Shown here: piece after piece, positions 5,825 through 13,707 of the stretch
How positions within the stretch are numbered: the stretch's first letter is position 1
How the letters are laid out: each line of letters opens with the position of its first letter
Program-made: the position numbers and the translations under genes
NCBI GenBank assembly: GCA_001915545.1
Contig: MNQS01000016.1
Location: 1-42,476 of the forward strand
Length of the DNA: 42,476 nt
Direction of reading: 5' to 3'
DNA from: Bacteroides sp. 43_108
GTDB lineage: Bacteria > Bacteroidota > Bacteroidia > Bacteroidales > Bacteroidaceae
Notes under the pieces: model-generated
What the model saw: only the letters and a program-made list of their open reading frames with translations
The model's database searches: none
Told to the model about the DNA's origin: nothing

Positions 5825-7312
5825 TCAGTTAAATATCTGTTTCAGAAAATTCTCCTTCGGGTTCTTGAGCGCGAGGTTGACCTCAAACTCCGAAGCTTCA
5901 TTCATAGAAAATGTCAAGGCCTTCATATTGGCAAAAATAAAGGCATATTCATGTCCCAATCCCATGAGCTGCGACAGCTCAACCATCGGAAGAGATTCAA
6001 GATTGACGTAAAGATACATTCTGCTGTCCTTTATCTTGTCTGCATAATCTTTCAGCAACGCACTCCTCCCTGAGAAAGCATTAAGCTTATAAGCATTTTC
6101 GGTAGCAAAATAAAGTTCATTGTCGTCTACTCCCCAATTTATCTTACCATCAGCAGTCAGAAGCTCATACTGGTTCTTGCCTGTACGCAGCATCGACAAT
6201 CCGTAATCCTTCATTGATTTCGTCCAACCATCCACGTCAGAAAGAAAATCGGAGTTTTTAAGCTGAGCTGTAGCGATAAAATCGAAACCTGTTTCAGATT
6301 CGTCAGCAGGGTTCATCTTCGGAACAACAATAGCCATATCGCCATCAACAGATTTGATTATCTTCTCAATGTCGATGCCTCGCTCAATCATGAACATGAG
6401 CGTCTTGATATCCTTGTCGCTCTTGAGAATAGGCAAAAGCCAGTTTCCATCAACATTGCATCCGAACCACGCCATGAAATCCTCCATAGGCGTATCAATG
6501 TATTGTCCGCCGATTTTTCTCAAATTCTTGCCGTATTCTGCGATTGCATTGTTTACCTTTTCATCATTGCTGAATATCGATGTCTTCATCTTGGCACATC
6601 CGTCTTCGAAGCTTAAAGAAGCAACTGCAGAAACTTCGGCATCGCGCATATCCTTAAACATCATTGACTTAAGCTTGCCGGCATAATCATCGACATCAAA
6701 ATAGGCAACAACATCACCATCGGTTTCCTGCATACGCTTGTAGTGGTCAGTCGAACTGAAACATTCTTCCGACTTGTCCTGTGTAATCCAGTTTGACGCA
6801 TTACGTTTGTTGCCGGCACTTCCTTCTGGATCCAACGGCATAGTTATCAGAAGGACATCGTCCTTATAAACCATATCCAACTCATCGAGAAGAGACACCC
6901 ACTTTACTCCGTCTCGCTCCGACGGCTGTACTGCAAAACCTTGATTGCTCAAGAGAGTAATGAAATCCTCAAATGCGGTTTCATCTGAAAGACGTGCAGC
7001 TACTCCAAAACTGCCGGAAGCAGTGAATGCATAAACGGGAACAGTAAAGTCAATACCTGTATTTTCGGGATTATCAAAAATCTCAACCAACTTCGCCTTA
7101 TCGTCACCGCTGGCGATATAGTCAAGATTTGTCTTGACAGAGGCCAGCAACTTTGACTCAGCTATTCCTCCCTTGCTGGCAATGTCTGCCATATTTACTT
7201 CTATCACTAAAGAAGCATCTTTTGGAACAACATCGGCATAATCTGACTTGCCACATGAAGCAAAAAGCAACGCGACAAGAAAGAACGGCAGAAATAACTT
7301 AATGATTTTCAT
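5825..7312 (-). CDS. DUF4836-family lipoprotein
   Basis: Predicted lipoprotein of 495 aa. The signal MKIIKLFLPFFLVALLFASC has a Lys-rich start, a hydrophobic core and a lipobox Cys20, and is followed by GKSDYADVVP. The mature start VVPKDASLVIEVNMADI (potential to store constant per-residue values) and the repeated later segments are typical of the Bacteroidetes family DUF4836, whose function is not established. Rest of the protein: a mix of alpha/beta repeats with TLMFMIERGIDIEKI and GDMAIVVPKMNP. It follows rsmE by 30 bases and ends with a strong terminator, so it is the last gene of the housekeeping operon. Its role is unknown; surface or periplasmic location is inferred from the lipoprotein signal. 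Confidence 0.75.
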   Translation of the reverse strand: MKIIKLFLPFFLVALLFASCGKSDYADVVPKDASLVIEVNMADIASKGGIAESKLLASVKTNLDYIASGDDKAKLVEIFDNPENTGIDFTVPVYAFTASGSFGVAARLSDETAFEDFITLLSNQGFAVQPSERDGVKWVSLLDELDMVYKDDVLLITMPLDPEGSAGNKRNASNWITQDKSEECFSSTDHYKRMQETDGDVVAYFDVDDYAGKLKSMMFKDMRDAEVSAVASLSFEDGCAKMKTSIFSNDEKVNNAIAEYGKNLRKIGGQYIDTPMEDFMAWFGCNVDGNWLLPILKSDKDIKTLMFMIERGIDIEKIIKSVDGDMAIVVPKMNPADESETGFDFIATAQLKNSDFLSDVDGWTKSMKDYGLSMLRTGKNQYELLTADGKINWGVDDNELYFATENAYKLNAFSGRSALLKDYADKIKDSRMYLYVNLESLPMVELSQLMGLGHEYAFIFANMKALTFSMNEASEFEVNLALKNPKENFLKQIFN

Positions 7313-7342
7313 AGATATAAAAATGTTTATTCGATTAAATAT

Positions 7343-8071
7343 TTATTGATTTGCCAGATTCATAAGGTGTACTGCCACTAGTGCGGCTGTCTCTGTACGC
7401 AGACGACTTCTACCTAAACTAACAGGAATAAATCCGGCTTCTTGTGCATCCAGAATTTCTTCCATGCTGAAATCGCCCTCAGGTCCAATAAGTACCACAG
7501 AGTCCTCATCTTTCACAAGCACGTCCTTCAAAAGCTTGAGTTCCTTGAGCGATGGATTGTCTGCTGTATCCCAACAATGGCAAATAAATTTGGCTTTGCT
7601 TTCGACTGAATGAACGAAATCATGGAAATCTGTCATGTCGTTCACCTTAGGTTTCGATGGTTTATGGCTCTGCTTCATTGCAGAAACGACAATCCTGTCT
7701 ATACGACCTACATTTACAGTTCTGCGCTCCGAAAATCTGCAATTGAGAAACGAAAGCTCATCAAATCCTATTTCCGTAGCCTTTTCGGCAAACCACTCCA
7801 CTCTGTCAATATTTTTCGTAGGAGCCATAGCTAGGTGAAGATGAGCATTCCAAAGAGGTTCCTGTGGCAACGTCTCGGCTATGCTGTAGAAACATTGCTT
7901 TTTTGTAGTAGATGTGATTACGGCTTTATAGAATGAATATGCTCCATCCATCAGCATGACTTCATCACCTTCCGACAGTCTCAACACACGGATGGCATGG
8001 GCAGCCTCTTCCTCCGGCAATTCATTGTTGTCTGCCGCATCGGGCACATAAAAAAAACGAACTTCCTTCAT
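7343..8071 (-). CDS. rsmE: 16S rRNA (uracil-1498-N3)-methyltransferase RsmE
   Basis: SPOUT-class RNA methyltransferase that methylates N3 of U1498 in 16S rRNA using S-adenosylmethionine. The N-terminal PUA-like region contains EEEAAHAIRVLRLSEGDEVMLMDG. The C-terminal trefoil-knot region carries VLIGPEGDFSMEE and SLGRSRLRTETAAL, both diagnostic for RsmE. The 242-residue length fits the family. It lies 13 bases downstream of pncC and 30 bases upstream of the DUF4836 gene. Nothing unusual is seen. Confidence 0.95.
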   Translation of the reverse strand: MKEVRFFYVPDAADNNELPEEEAAHAIRVLRLSEGDEVMLMDGAYSFYKAVITSTTKKQCFYSIAETLPQEPLWNAHLHLAMAPTKNIDRVEWFAEKATEIGFDELSFLNCRFSERRTVNVGRIDRIVVSAMKQSHKPSKPKVNDMTDFHDFVHSVESKAKFICHCWDTADNPSLKELKLLKDVLVKDEDSVVLIGPEGDFSMEEILDAQEAGFIPVSLGRSRLRTETAALVAVHLMNLANQ

Positions 8072-8084
8072 CTTCTAAAACCAT

Positions 8085-8591
8085 TCATTTATTAGAGTAT
8101 CTGCTCAACAGAAACTCCGCAAACAGTTCAAGCACAGTGGCTGATGCGTTCTCGACGTTTGCCAAACGTCCGTGATCTGCAGTACAGCAGAACGTTTCTA
8201 CATTGTCGGCTGTACCATACGCCAACCATATAGTGCCCACAGGACTTTTTGCAGTACCGCCGTCAGGACCAGCACATCCGGTGGAAGCCAGAGCATAATC
8301 TGAAGAAAAAAGGCGACATGCACCTTTCACCATTGATATAGCCACCTCACGGCTGACAACCTCATATTTGTCTATATCGTCAGAATCAACATCGAGCAAA
8401 CGTTCCTTAACTTCATTCTGATAAGCTACCACAGAACCGATAAAATAGGCTGACGAACCCGGCACTGCTGTCAACGATGAAGCTATACGTCCTCCTGTAC
8501 AACTCTCCGCCGTCGATAGTTTGAGATGATGATTGGTCATTATTCGCTGTATGCATTCACATACAGATAAAGTTTCATGTCTGTCGTCCAT
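8085..8591 (-). CDS. pncC: CinA C-terminal domain protein (nicotinamide-nucleotide amidohydrolase, PncC-like)
   Basis: Small 168-residue protein with only the CinA C-terminal (PncC) domain, which in E. coli hydrolyses nicotinamide mononucleotide to nicotinic acid mononucleotide in pyridine-nucleotide salvage. Diagnostic motifs are LSTAESCTGGRIASSLTAVPG and GSVVAYQNEVKERLL near the N-terminus and STGCAGPDGGTAKSPVGTIWLA later. The N-terminal MoCF-like domain of full CinA is absent, as in E. coli PncC. It sits between tsaD (33 bases upstream) and rsmE (13 bases downstream) in the same direction. Confidence 0.9.
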   Translation of the reverse strand: MDDRHETLSVCECIQRIMTNHHLKLSTAESCTGGRIASSLTAVPGSSAYFIGSVVAYQNEVKERLLDVDSDDIDKYEVVSREVAISMVKGACRLFSSDYALASTGCAGPDGGTAKSPVGTIWLAYGTADNVETFCCTADHGRLANVENASATVLELFAEFLLSRYSNK

Positions 8592-8624
8592 ATTAGCTGT
8601 AAAGTAGTTTTAGATTGAAGCGTT

Positions 8625-9647
8625 TTACTTCGTTACTCTTGCATATGCAGGCATGTCGATTGAACAGAAGTCTTTGTCGAGATACTTGAAATATCCTGTT
8701 ATGCCTATCATTGCCGCGTTGTCTGTCGTGTAACTGAATTTAGGAATATATATTGTCCAACCATATTTCTCGGCATGTTCCCTGAAAGCGTTGCGCAATC
8801 CGTTGTTGGCAGAAACACCTCCGGCTACAGCCACATGTTTGATGCCGGTATCCTTAACAGCTAGTCTGAGCTTGTTCATAAGGATGTCAACGACAGTGCG
8901 TTCAAGTGATGCAGCTAGATCCTCCTTGTGATGTTCGATGAAATCAGGATCGTCCTTCAACCAGTCACGCAATGAATAGAGGAACGACGTCTTCATGCCA
9001 GAAAAGCTGTAATCATATCCCGGAATATGAGGTTTTGCAAAATGATATGCTTCAGGATTTCCCTGACGTGCAAGCTTGTCGATGATAGGTCCTCCAGGAT
9101 ATCCCAATCCCATTACCTTAGAGCATTTGTCGATGGCTTCTCCAGCGGCATCATCGATTGTCTGTCCCAAAACTTCCATATCGTTATAGGCATTCACCTT
9201 GATAATCTGCGAATTACCGCCACTCACAAGCAGACAAAGGAATGGGAATGGTGGTTTACCGGAATCATCCTCGCTTTCCTTAATGAAATGCGCCAGAACG
9301 TGACCCTGAAGATGGTTGGCATCTATCAACGGTATACCGAGGGCACGTGCAAAGCCCTTGGCAAACGAAACACCAACAAGAAGACTTCCCAGCAAACCTG
9401 GGCCTCTGGTAAAAGCTACAGCTGAAAGCATCTCTTTGGTTACACCGGCACGCTTGATTGCCTGGTCGACAACCGGCAGAATGTTCTGCTGATGTGCTCT
9501 TGAAGCCAATTCAGGAACTACACCGCCGTAGGCCTCATGCACAGCTTGACTTGCCGTCACGTTCGACAAAAGTATACCATCCTTCAGCACAGCCGCAGAT
9601 GTATCATCACACGACGACTCTATGCCTAATATATATATATCCTGCAT
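8625..9647 (-). CDS. tsaD: tRNA N6-adenosine threonylcarbamoyltransferase TsaD
   Basis: Essential enzyme that transfers the threonylcarbamoyl group to A37 of ANN-decoding tRNAs. It belongs to the ASKHA ATPase fold. The N-terminus ILGIESSCDDTSAAVL, the stretch GGVVPELASRAHQ, and the metal-binding HLQGH (about residue 111-116) are diagnostic. VSGGNSQI and the C-terminal GGVSANNGLR are also present. Length 340 is standard. It follows map by 45 bases and precedes pncC by 33 bases, and is part of the same minus-strand operon. The partner genes tsaB and tsaE are not in this window. Confidence 0.97.
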   Translation of the reverse strand: MQDIYILGIESSCDDTSAAVLKDGILLSNVTASQAVHEAYGGVVPELASRAHQQNILPVVDQAIKRAGVTKEMLSAVAFTRGPGLLGSLLVGVSFAKGFARALGIPLIDANHLQGHVLAHFIKESEDDSGKPPFPFLCLLVSGGNSQIIKVNAYNDMEVLGQTIDDAAGEAIDKCSKVMGLGYPGGPIIDKLARQGNPEAYHFAKPHIPGYDYSFSGMKTSFLYSLRDWLKDDPDFIEHHKEDLAASLERTVVDILMNKLRLAVKDTGIKHVAVAGGVSANNGLRNAFREHAEKYGWTIYIPKFSYTTDNAAMIGITGYFKYLDKDFCSIDMPAYARVTK

Positions 9648-9692
9648 AATTTATTTTACGATTAAAGTATATAATTCAAATATAAAAAGTCA

Positions 9693-10553
9693 TCAATAGG
9701 TCAATATTTCCACTCCGTTCTCTGTCATCACGAAGGTATGCTCCCACTGTGCGCTAGGAAGCTCATCCTCTGTGACGACAGTCCATCCGTCATCTTCATC
9801 AATGAACACTTCCCATGTACCCATATTTATCATTGGCTCTATGGTGAACACCATTCCAGGGACAAGAAGCATACCAGTTCCCTTCTTTCCATAATGGAGC
9901 ACCTCTGGATCTTCATGGAATTCAAGTCCCACACCATGACCGCAGAGATCTCGAACTACGGAAAAACCGTTCTTATGAGCATGTTTCTGTATGGCATTGC
10001 CAATATCACCGACAAAACAGTATGGCTTTGCAGCTTCCATGCCAACCTCAAGACATTCCTTTGCCACATCCACAAGTTTCTGTTTCTCTGGAGTAGTCTT
10101 GCCGATAACGAACATTCTGGATGCATCACTGTAATATCCGTCAAGTATTGTAGAAACATCCACATTTACGATATCTCCTTCTTCAAGTATTTCGTCTTCA
10201 CTTGGTATTCCGTGACACACCACCTCATTGATACTTGTGCACACGCTCTTAGGATAACCTTCATAATTTAGAGGTGCCGGAATAGCTCCATGTGCAACTG
10301 TATAATCATACACCAACTTATCTATCTCGGCAGTAGACATACCAGCGTGTATTTCCTTGGCGACCAAATCCAAAACTCCGGTGTTCACGACACCGCTGCG
10401 ACGTATACCTTCAATCTGTTCGGGAGTCTTGATCAATTTCCTTGTTGGAACAAGATGTCCTTTTTTCTGAAAGAACATTATTTTCTTGTCCATTTCAGTC
10501 AACGGTTCACCAGGCAATGTATGCCAATTGTTATGAAATTTCTTTGTTGACAT
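9693..10553 (-). CDS. map: Type I methionyl aminopeptidase
   Basis: Cleaves the initiator methionine from nascent proteins; cytoplasmic dinuclear metalloenzyme. The five metal ligands are visible: Asp in NVDVSTILDG and Asp in YYSDASRMF, His in GHGVGLEFHE, Glu in FTIEPMI and Glu in QWEHTFVM. The first about 40 residues (FHNNWHTLPGEPL, ending before LIKTPEQIEGIRRSG) are an extension compared with E. coli Map (264 aa), without a zinc-binding pattern. The gene is first in the map-tsaD-pncC-rsmE-DUF4836 unit and has a strong promoter match just upstream (10580-10611), giving a leader of about 20 bases. Confidence 0.96.
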   Translation of the reverse strand: MSTKKFHNNWHTLPGEPLTEMDKKIMFFQKKGHLVPTRKLIKTPEQIEGIRRSGVVNTGVLDLVAKEIHAGMSTAEIDKLVYDYTVAHGAIPAPLNYEGYPKSVCTSINEVVCHGIPSEDEILEEGDIVNVDVSTILDGYYSDASRMFVIGKTTPEKQKLVDVAKECLEVGMEAAKPYCFVGDIGNAIQKHAHKNGFSVVRDLCGHGVGLEFHEDPEVLHYGKKGTGMLLVPGMVFTIEPMINMGTWEVFIDEDDGWTVVTEDELPSAQWEHTFVMTENGVEILTY

Positions 10554-10579
10554 TGCAGTAAGTTTTTTATGTATTAATG

Positions 10580-10611
10580 CAAAGATACTCCCTTTTTTAC
10601 AAGTACGCCAA
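10580..10611 (-). promoter_or_regulatory. Bacteroidetes-type promoter for map operon
   Basis: On the minus strand TATCTTTG (10580-10587) matches the -7 consensus TAnnTTTG, and TTG at 10609-10611 lies 21 bases upstream as the -33 element. It is divergent from the DUF4738 promoter. Confidence 0.7.
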
Positions 10612-10648
10612 CGAACGATATATTAAATTAGACAAAATATATGTTTGG

Positions 10649-10681
10649 TTTGGTCATATCATATAGTTTTAATTAAATTTG
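10649..10681 (+). promoter_or_regulatory. Bacteroidetes-type promoter for the DUF4738 gene
   Basis: TTTG at 10649-10652, a 21-base spacer and TAAATTTG at 10674-10681 match the Bacteroidetes primary-sigma consensus exactly. The start codon follows 26 bases later. Confidence 0.75.
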
Positions 10682-10707
10682 TACTATATAACAACACAGA
10701 AACGCAA

Positions 10708-11295
10708 ATGAAAGTAGCTTATTGGGCCTTTGCGGCCACTGCCTGCATTTTGTCGGCTTCATGCGGAGGCGAACAGCAGGAACGCAAATCTGAAGAAATT
10801 CAGAAAGTAACAACAGACTCCATAACAGGTACCGGAAAGATGCAGTCTTCGAACATTTCCGACACTGTAACAGTCAGAGGAACAACATACAGATATAAAA
10901 TCGTGCGAAAGGCCGATGAAGAACTTGGAAAAATAAAGAATGTTGCAGGTAAGGAATTTTATGACAATAGGATTGAACTGACAATCACAAAAGGTACATC
11001 TGAAATATTCAAACATTCATTTACAAGGGAATCTTTTAAAAGCGTGGCTCCTGCTGAATTTATGAAGAATTCAGTACTTTTGGGCATAGTTTTCAATTAC
11101 GACAAAGCCGGCGACCATTCAAACTTCAACTTCGTCGCAAGCATCGGCGACCCTGAAGACGATGAACTTTATTTCCCTATGACCCTTACAATAACCCCCG
11201 ACGGACAAATCTCCATCGACAAGAATTATTCCTCAGACACCGCACCGGTAAAAGAGAACCTAGCTGTCGATCCTCCTACCGACGGCGGTATCTGA
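10708..11295 (+). CDS. DUF4738-family lipoprotein
   Basis: Predicted lipoprotein of 195 aa. The start at 10708 is preferred to the ATG at 10645, because it gives a signal MKVAYWAFAATACILSASC with Cys and the mature sequence GGEQQERKSE, and it lies just after a promoter match. The mature part has TYRYKIVRKADEEL, then a short motif EFYDNRIELTITKG and SFTRESFKS, and a late segment FPMTLTITPDGQISID. These fit the Bacteroidetes DUF4738 family, whose role is unknown. It is divergent from map and convergent with the PHP-domain gene at 11328. The short gap on the 3' side (32 bases) has no clear hairpin. Confidence 0.7.
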   Translation: MKVAYWAFAATACILSASCGGEQQERKSEEIQKVTTDSITGTGKMQSSNISDTVTVRGTTYRYKIVRKADEELGKIKNVAGKEFYDNRIELTITKGTSEIFKHSFTRESFKSVAPAEFMKNSVLLGIVFNYDKAGDHSNFNFVASIGDPEDDELYFPMTLTITPDGQISIDKNYSSDTAPVKENLAVDPPTDGGI

Positions 11296-11327
11296 AAAAA
11301 AATCAAGGGTATATCTTCAAAAAAGAA

Positions 11328-12062
11328 TTATTGCAACCTGGTACTCTTTCCGTTTATAATGGACATAAAGAGACCAGGTTTGTCATTTACAATCAGCTCA
11401 TCAGGAAAATCAGTTTCCTTCAGCAATGGCTCCAGATACTGATAATCCGCTATATATGAGGTGTGGTGTGCATCACTTCCCATTATTAGATGCACATCGT
11501 GCTTCTTGCACAATTTGAGCATTTCCAGATTGTATGGGATTGCATACTTTTTATGTCTGTGCGGATTGAGCGACTGATTGTTCAGCTCCAGCAGAGTTCC
11601 ACACCTTTTCGATGCCAGAACAACAGCCTCTATATCGAAATCAGAAGCAGTGCCGTCACACGGATGACTGATTATGTTGATATACGGATTCTCAATAGCA
11701 CCGATAAGAGCCGATGTATTCTCTTCTCTTGTGCCGCTCTTGTAGCATACACCGTGCAAACCGGCAATCTTGATATCCAGACACGACATGTATCTTTCGT
11801 CCAAATCTATAGTTCCTGAATAATCTATTATGTTCAACTCAGCCCCTAGAAGCAGAGTTGTATTGCCATAATGTCTGGGAACAAGATACATATTCCTGAA
11901 ATACAGAGGGTCGCAAGTACCAGGAATGGAAGGACCATGTTCGGTGATTCCATATATTTCGAGGTTCTTAGCTACTGCTGTATCAACCATCTCTTTAAGC
12001 GTACAGAACGCATGCCCGCTGACAAGCGTATGCGTATGTACATCTATTACGGATTTAACCAT
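11328..12062 (-). CDS. PHP-domain phosphoesterase (YcdX-like)
   Basis: Trinuclear-metal PHP-family hydrolase of 244 aa, the same length as E. coli YcdX. The metal motifs are all in place: DVHTHTL near the N-terminus, ITEHGPS, GAELNIID, AGLHG, IISHPCDG and the C-terminal GSDAHH. Such enzymes act as phosphatases; the natural substrate is not known. The protein has no signal peptide and should be cytoplasmic. Its start is 17 bases from the stop of the SGNH hydrolase gene, so the two are probably cotranscribed. Confidence 0.85.
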   Translation of the reverse strand: MVKSVIDVHTHTLVSGHAFCTLKEMVDTAVAKNLEIYGITEHGPSIPGTCDPLYFRNMYLVPRHYGNTTLLLGAELNIIDYSGTIDLDERYMSCLDIKIAGLHGVCYKSGTREENTSALIGAIENPYINIISHPCDGTASDFDIEAVVLASKRCGTLLELNNQSLNPHRHKKYAIPYNLEMLKLCKKHDVHLIMGSDAHHTSYIADYQYLEPLLKETDFPDELIVNDKPGLFMSIINGKSTRLQ

Positions 12063-12079
12063 TGCAGTGCGTGAATTCT

Positions 12080-12784
12080 TTATTTTTTCAAGTATACCAA
12101 TATCTGCTCAGCAATCTGTTTCATGCCGGCTACCGACGGATGTCCGTCCATTTTGTCTATATCGTGCAGTTCGAGTACTTCGATGCCGTAATGAGCACAA
12201 ACTTCATTCGTAGAAGCATCGATGGCGTCACTGAGTTCTGAATTCAAGATGAACACAATTCTTGATTGTGAATACAGAACCTTCATCTGCGAAAGCATAT
12301 ACGATAGTGCAGGCCTATAAGAATATAAGTCACTCTTGGTCCAACCGTCATACATGTATTCACCTATAGGAGCCTTGCTCCATGAATCGTTGGTACCTCC
12401 GAAAACAAGAATCAGTTCCGGTTTGCCGAGATTGAACATACGGCTGATGAAAGAACGGTCGCTGTAGTCTTCCTTGCGGTATCCTGTACAGCAGATGGTT
12501 GCTCCAGAGTAAGAATTATTTACATCCAAAGCATATCCGCTCTGCGACTCGAAGATTTTCCACCACGTCTGTTCTGACGATTTCACATCATTGCTGCGTC
12601 CTGCCGTGCATCCGTTAAAATACCAGCAAGCATTGCTTGAAGGACTTATCAAGCCCTCGAAAGTTGAATACGAATCTCCCAGCACTGAAAATTTCTTGCT
12701 CTGTGCATAAGCAACATTTACTGCAGCACCGCATAAGAGAAATACCACGGCAAGCATACAGCATTTTATACTACTCTTCATCAT
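12080..12784 (-). CDS. Secreted SGNH/GDSL hydrolase
   Basis: Predicted lipase/acyl-esterase-type SGNH hydrolase of about 234 residues. The start at 12784 (MMKSSIKC) is chosen because it opens a signal peptide ending near NVAYAQ; an upstream ATG at 12853 adds a charged, non-signal stretch. The nucleophile motif is VLGDSYSTFEG, block III is VFGGTNDS, and the catalytic Asp-His pair lies in MDGHPSVAGM. Polysaccharide deacetylation is a plausible job, since a second SGNH gene is directly upstream and a GH43-type glycosidase is divergent at 13708. This function is inferred from context only. Confidence 0.8.
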   Translation of the reverse strand: MMKSSIKCCMLAVVFLLCGAAVNVAYAQSKKFSVLGDSYSTFEGLISPSSNACWYFNGCTAGRSNDVKSSEQTWWKIFESQSGYALDVNNSYSGATICCTGYRKEDYSDRSFISRMFNLGKPELILVFGGTNDSWSKAPIGEYMYDGWTKSDLYSYRPALSYMLSQMKVLYSQSRIVFILNSELSDAIDASTNEVCAHYGIEVLELHDIDKMDGHPSVAGMKQIAEQILVYLKK

Positions 12785-12856
12785 CAGATATTTTTCATTA
12801 ATATTTGTTTCTATAATATTTGAAGCTTCAACGTCTTCAGTTTCCTGTTGCATAAA

Positions 12857-13537
12857 CTATAAAGACAACAGGAAACTTTCTCCTTTGTTCATAAACAGAT
12901 CATGTCCTTCCGAATTAAGATGTGCAGTGTCGGATGGAGCCTGGAAATATTTCTTACGGAAATTCTCATTCCTTACATATATACCGCTTTTTGCCGACGC
13001 ATCGAAAATCGGAATAGAATAATGCGCACAAATCTGCTTCATTGCCTCTATAACCTTGTCGAATCCAGGACGTCCAACATTCCATGGAGTCACAAATGCC
13101 AGTTTTGCCGAAGGGTATTTTTCAATCAGCCTCTCGCACAGTTCTGACATCCTCGTCTTGAACACCTTCAGCGAATCAGCACTATTTCCAACCATTCCGG
13201 CATCATTATGACCAGCTATGACAAGTACATAATCGGCCGAATCTGTCATTTCCCTATATCTTTCCCACAAAGGCTTGCCGAATCCGTCCTTGGTTCTGTC
13301 AAAAGCTATGCAGCATCCGTTGCGTCCATAATTATTGTACTTCATTCCGTACTTCTCGGCAACCTTGTAATGCCATGCCTCACTGACAGGACGACGATGA
13401 TTACGCACATAACTGTCGCCGATAACATTTATTGTTTTGCCGTACAAAGGTGCGCATTCTACACAACACTGCTTCTCCTGGGCACACGAAGCCAGCGGAA
13501 GAAAAAGAAAAAACAGAGATGCGATTTTGGATTTCAT
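12857..13537 (-). CDS. SGNH/GDSL hydrolase lipoprotein
   Basis: Second SGNH-fold hydrolase, about 226 residues. The start at 13537 (MKSKIASLFF) is chosen because it gives a lipoprotein signal with lipobox LASC; 13549 is also possible. Motifs are VIGDSYVRN (nucleophile Ser), VIAGHNDAG (block III) and the Asp-x-x-His pair in DTAHLNSEG. It sits first in the minus-strand unit that continues with another SGNH hydrolase and the PHP gene, with 72 bases to the next start. The pair shows only motif-level likeness, so it is not a recent tandem copy. Substrate unknown; acetyl-xylan or other acylated glycan is a guess from the neighbouring GH43 gene. Confidence 0.78.
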   Translation of the reverse strand: MKSKIASLFFLFLPLASCAQEKQCCVECAPLYGKTINVIGDSYVRNHRRPVSEAWHYKVAEKYGMKYNNYGRNGCCIAFDRTKDGFGKPLWERYREMTDSADYVLVIAGHNDAGMVGNSADSLKVFKTRMSELCERLIEKYPSAKLAFVTPWNVGRPGFDKVIEAMKQICAHYSIPIFDASAKSGIYVRNENFRKKYFQAPSDTAHLNSEGHDLFMNKGESFLLSL

Positions 13538-13566
13538 ATAATGTTTCATGTTTAGATCGTTAACCA

Positions 13567-13574
13567 CAAAATTA
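13567..13574 (-). promoter_or_regulatory. -7 box for the SGNH hydrolase unit
   Basis: TAATTTTG on the minus strand matches TAnnTTTG; a weaker TTTA lies about 20 bases upstream as the -33 region. It lies 30 bases before the chosen start codon at 13537. Confidence 0.45.
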
Positions 13575-13657
13575 AGCATTTCATTCTGTACGAATAAAAA
13601 AAACGACAAAAATTTATTTTTAATAAGTATATGCTTTTATATAAAGTTCAAATCGGA

Positions 13658-13665
13658 TAATTTTG
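13658..13665 (+). promoter_or_regulatory. -7 box for the GH43-type gene
   Basis: TAATTTTG matches TAnnTTTG and lies 43 bases before the ATG at 13708. The -33 element is weak. The box is divergent from the one at 13567-13574. Confidence 0.5.
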
Positions 13666-13707
13666 CAGTACTTGAAAAACATCATGTAACTTAACAACAA
13701 ACAACCA

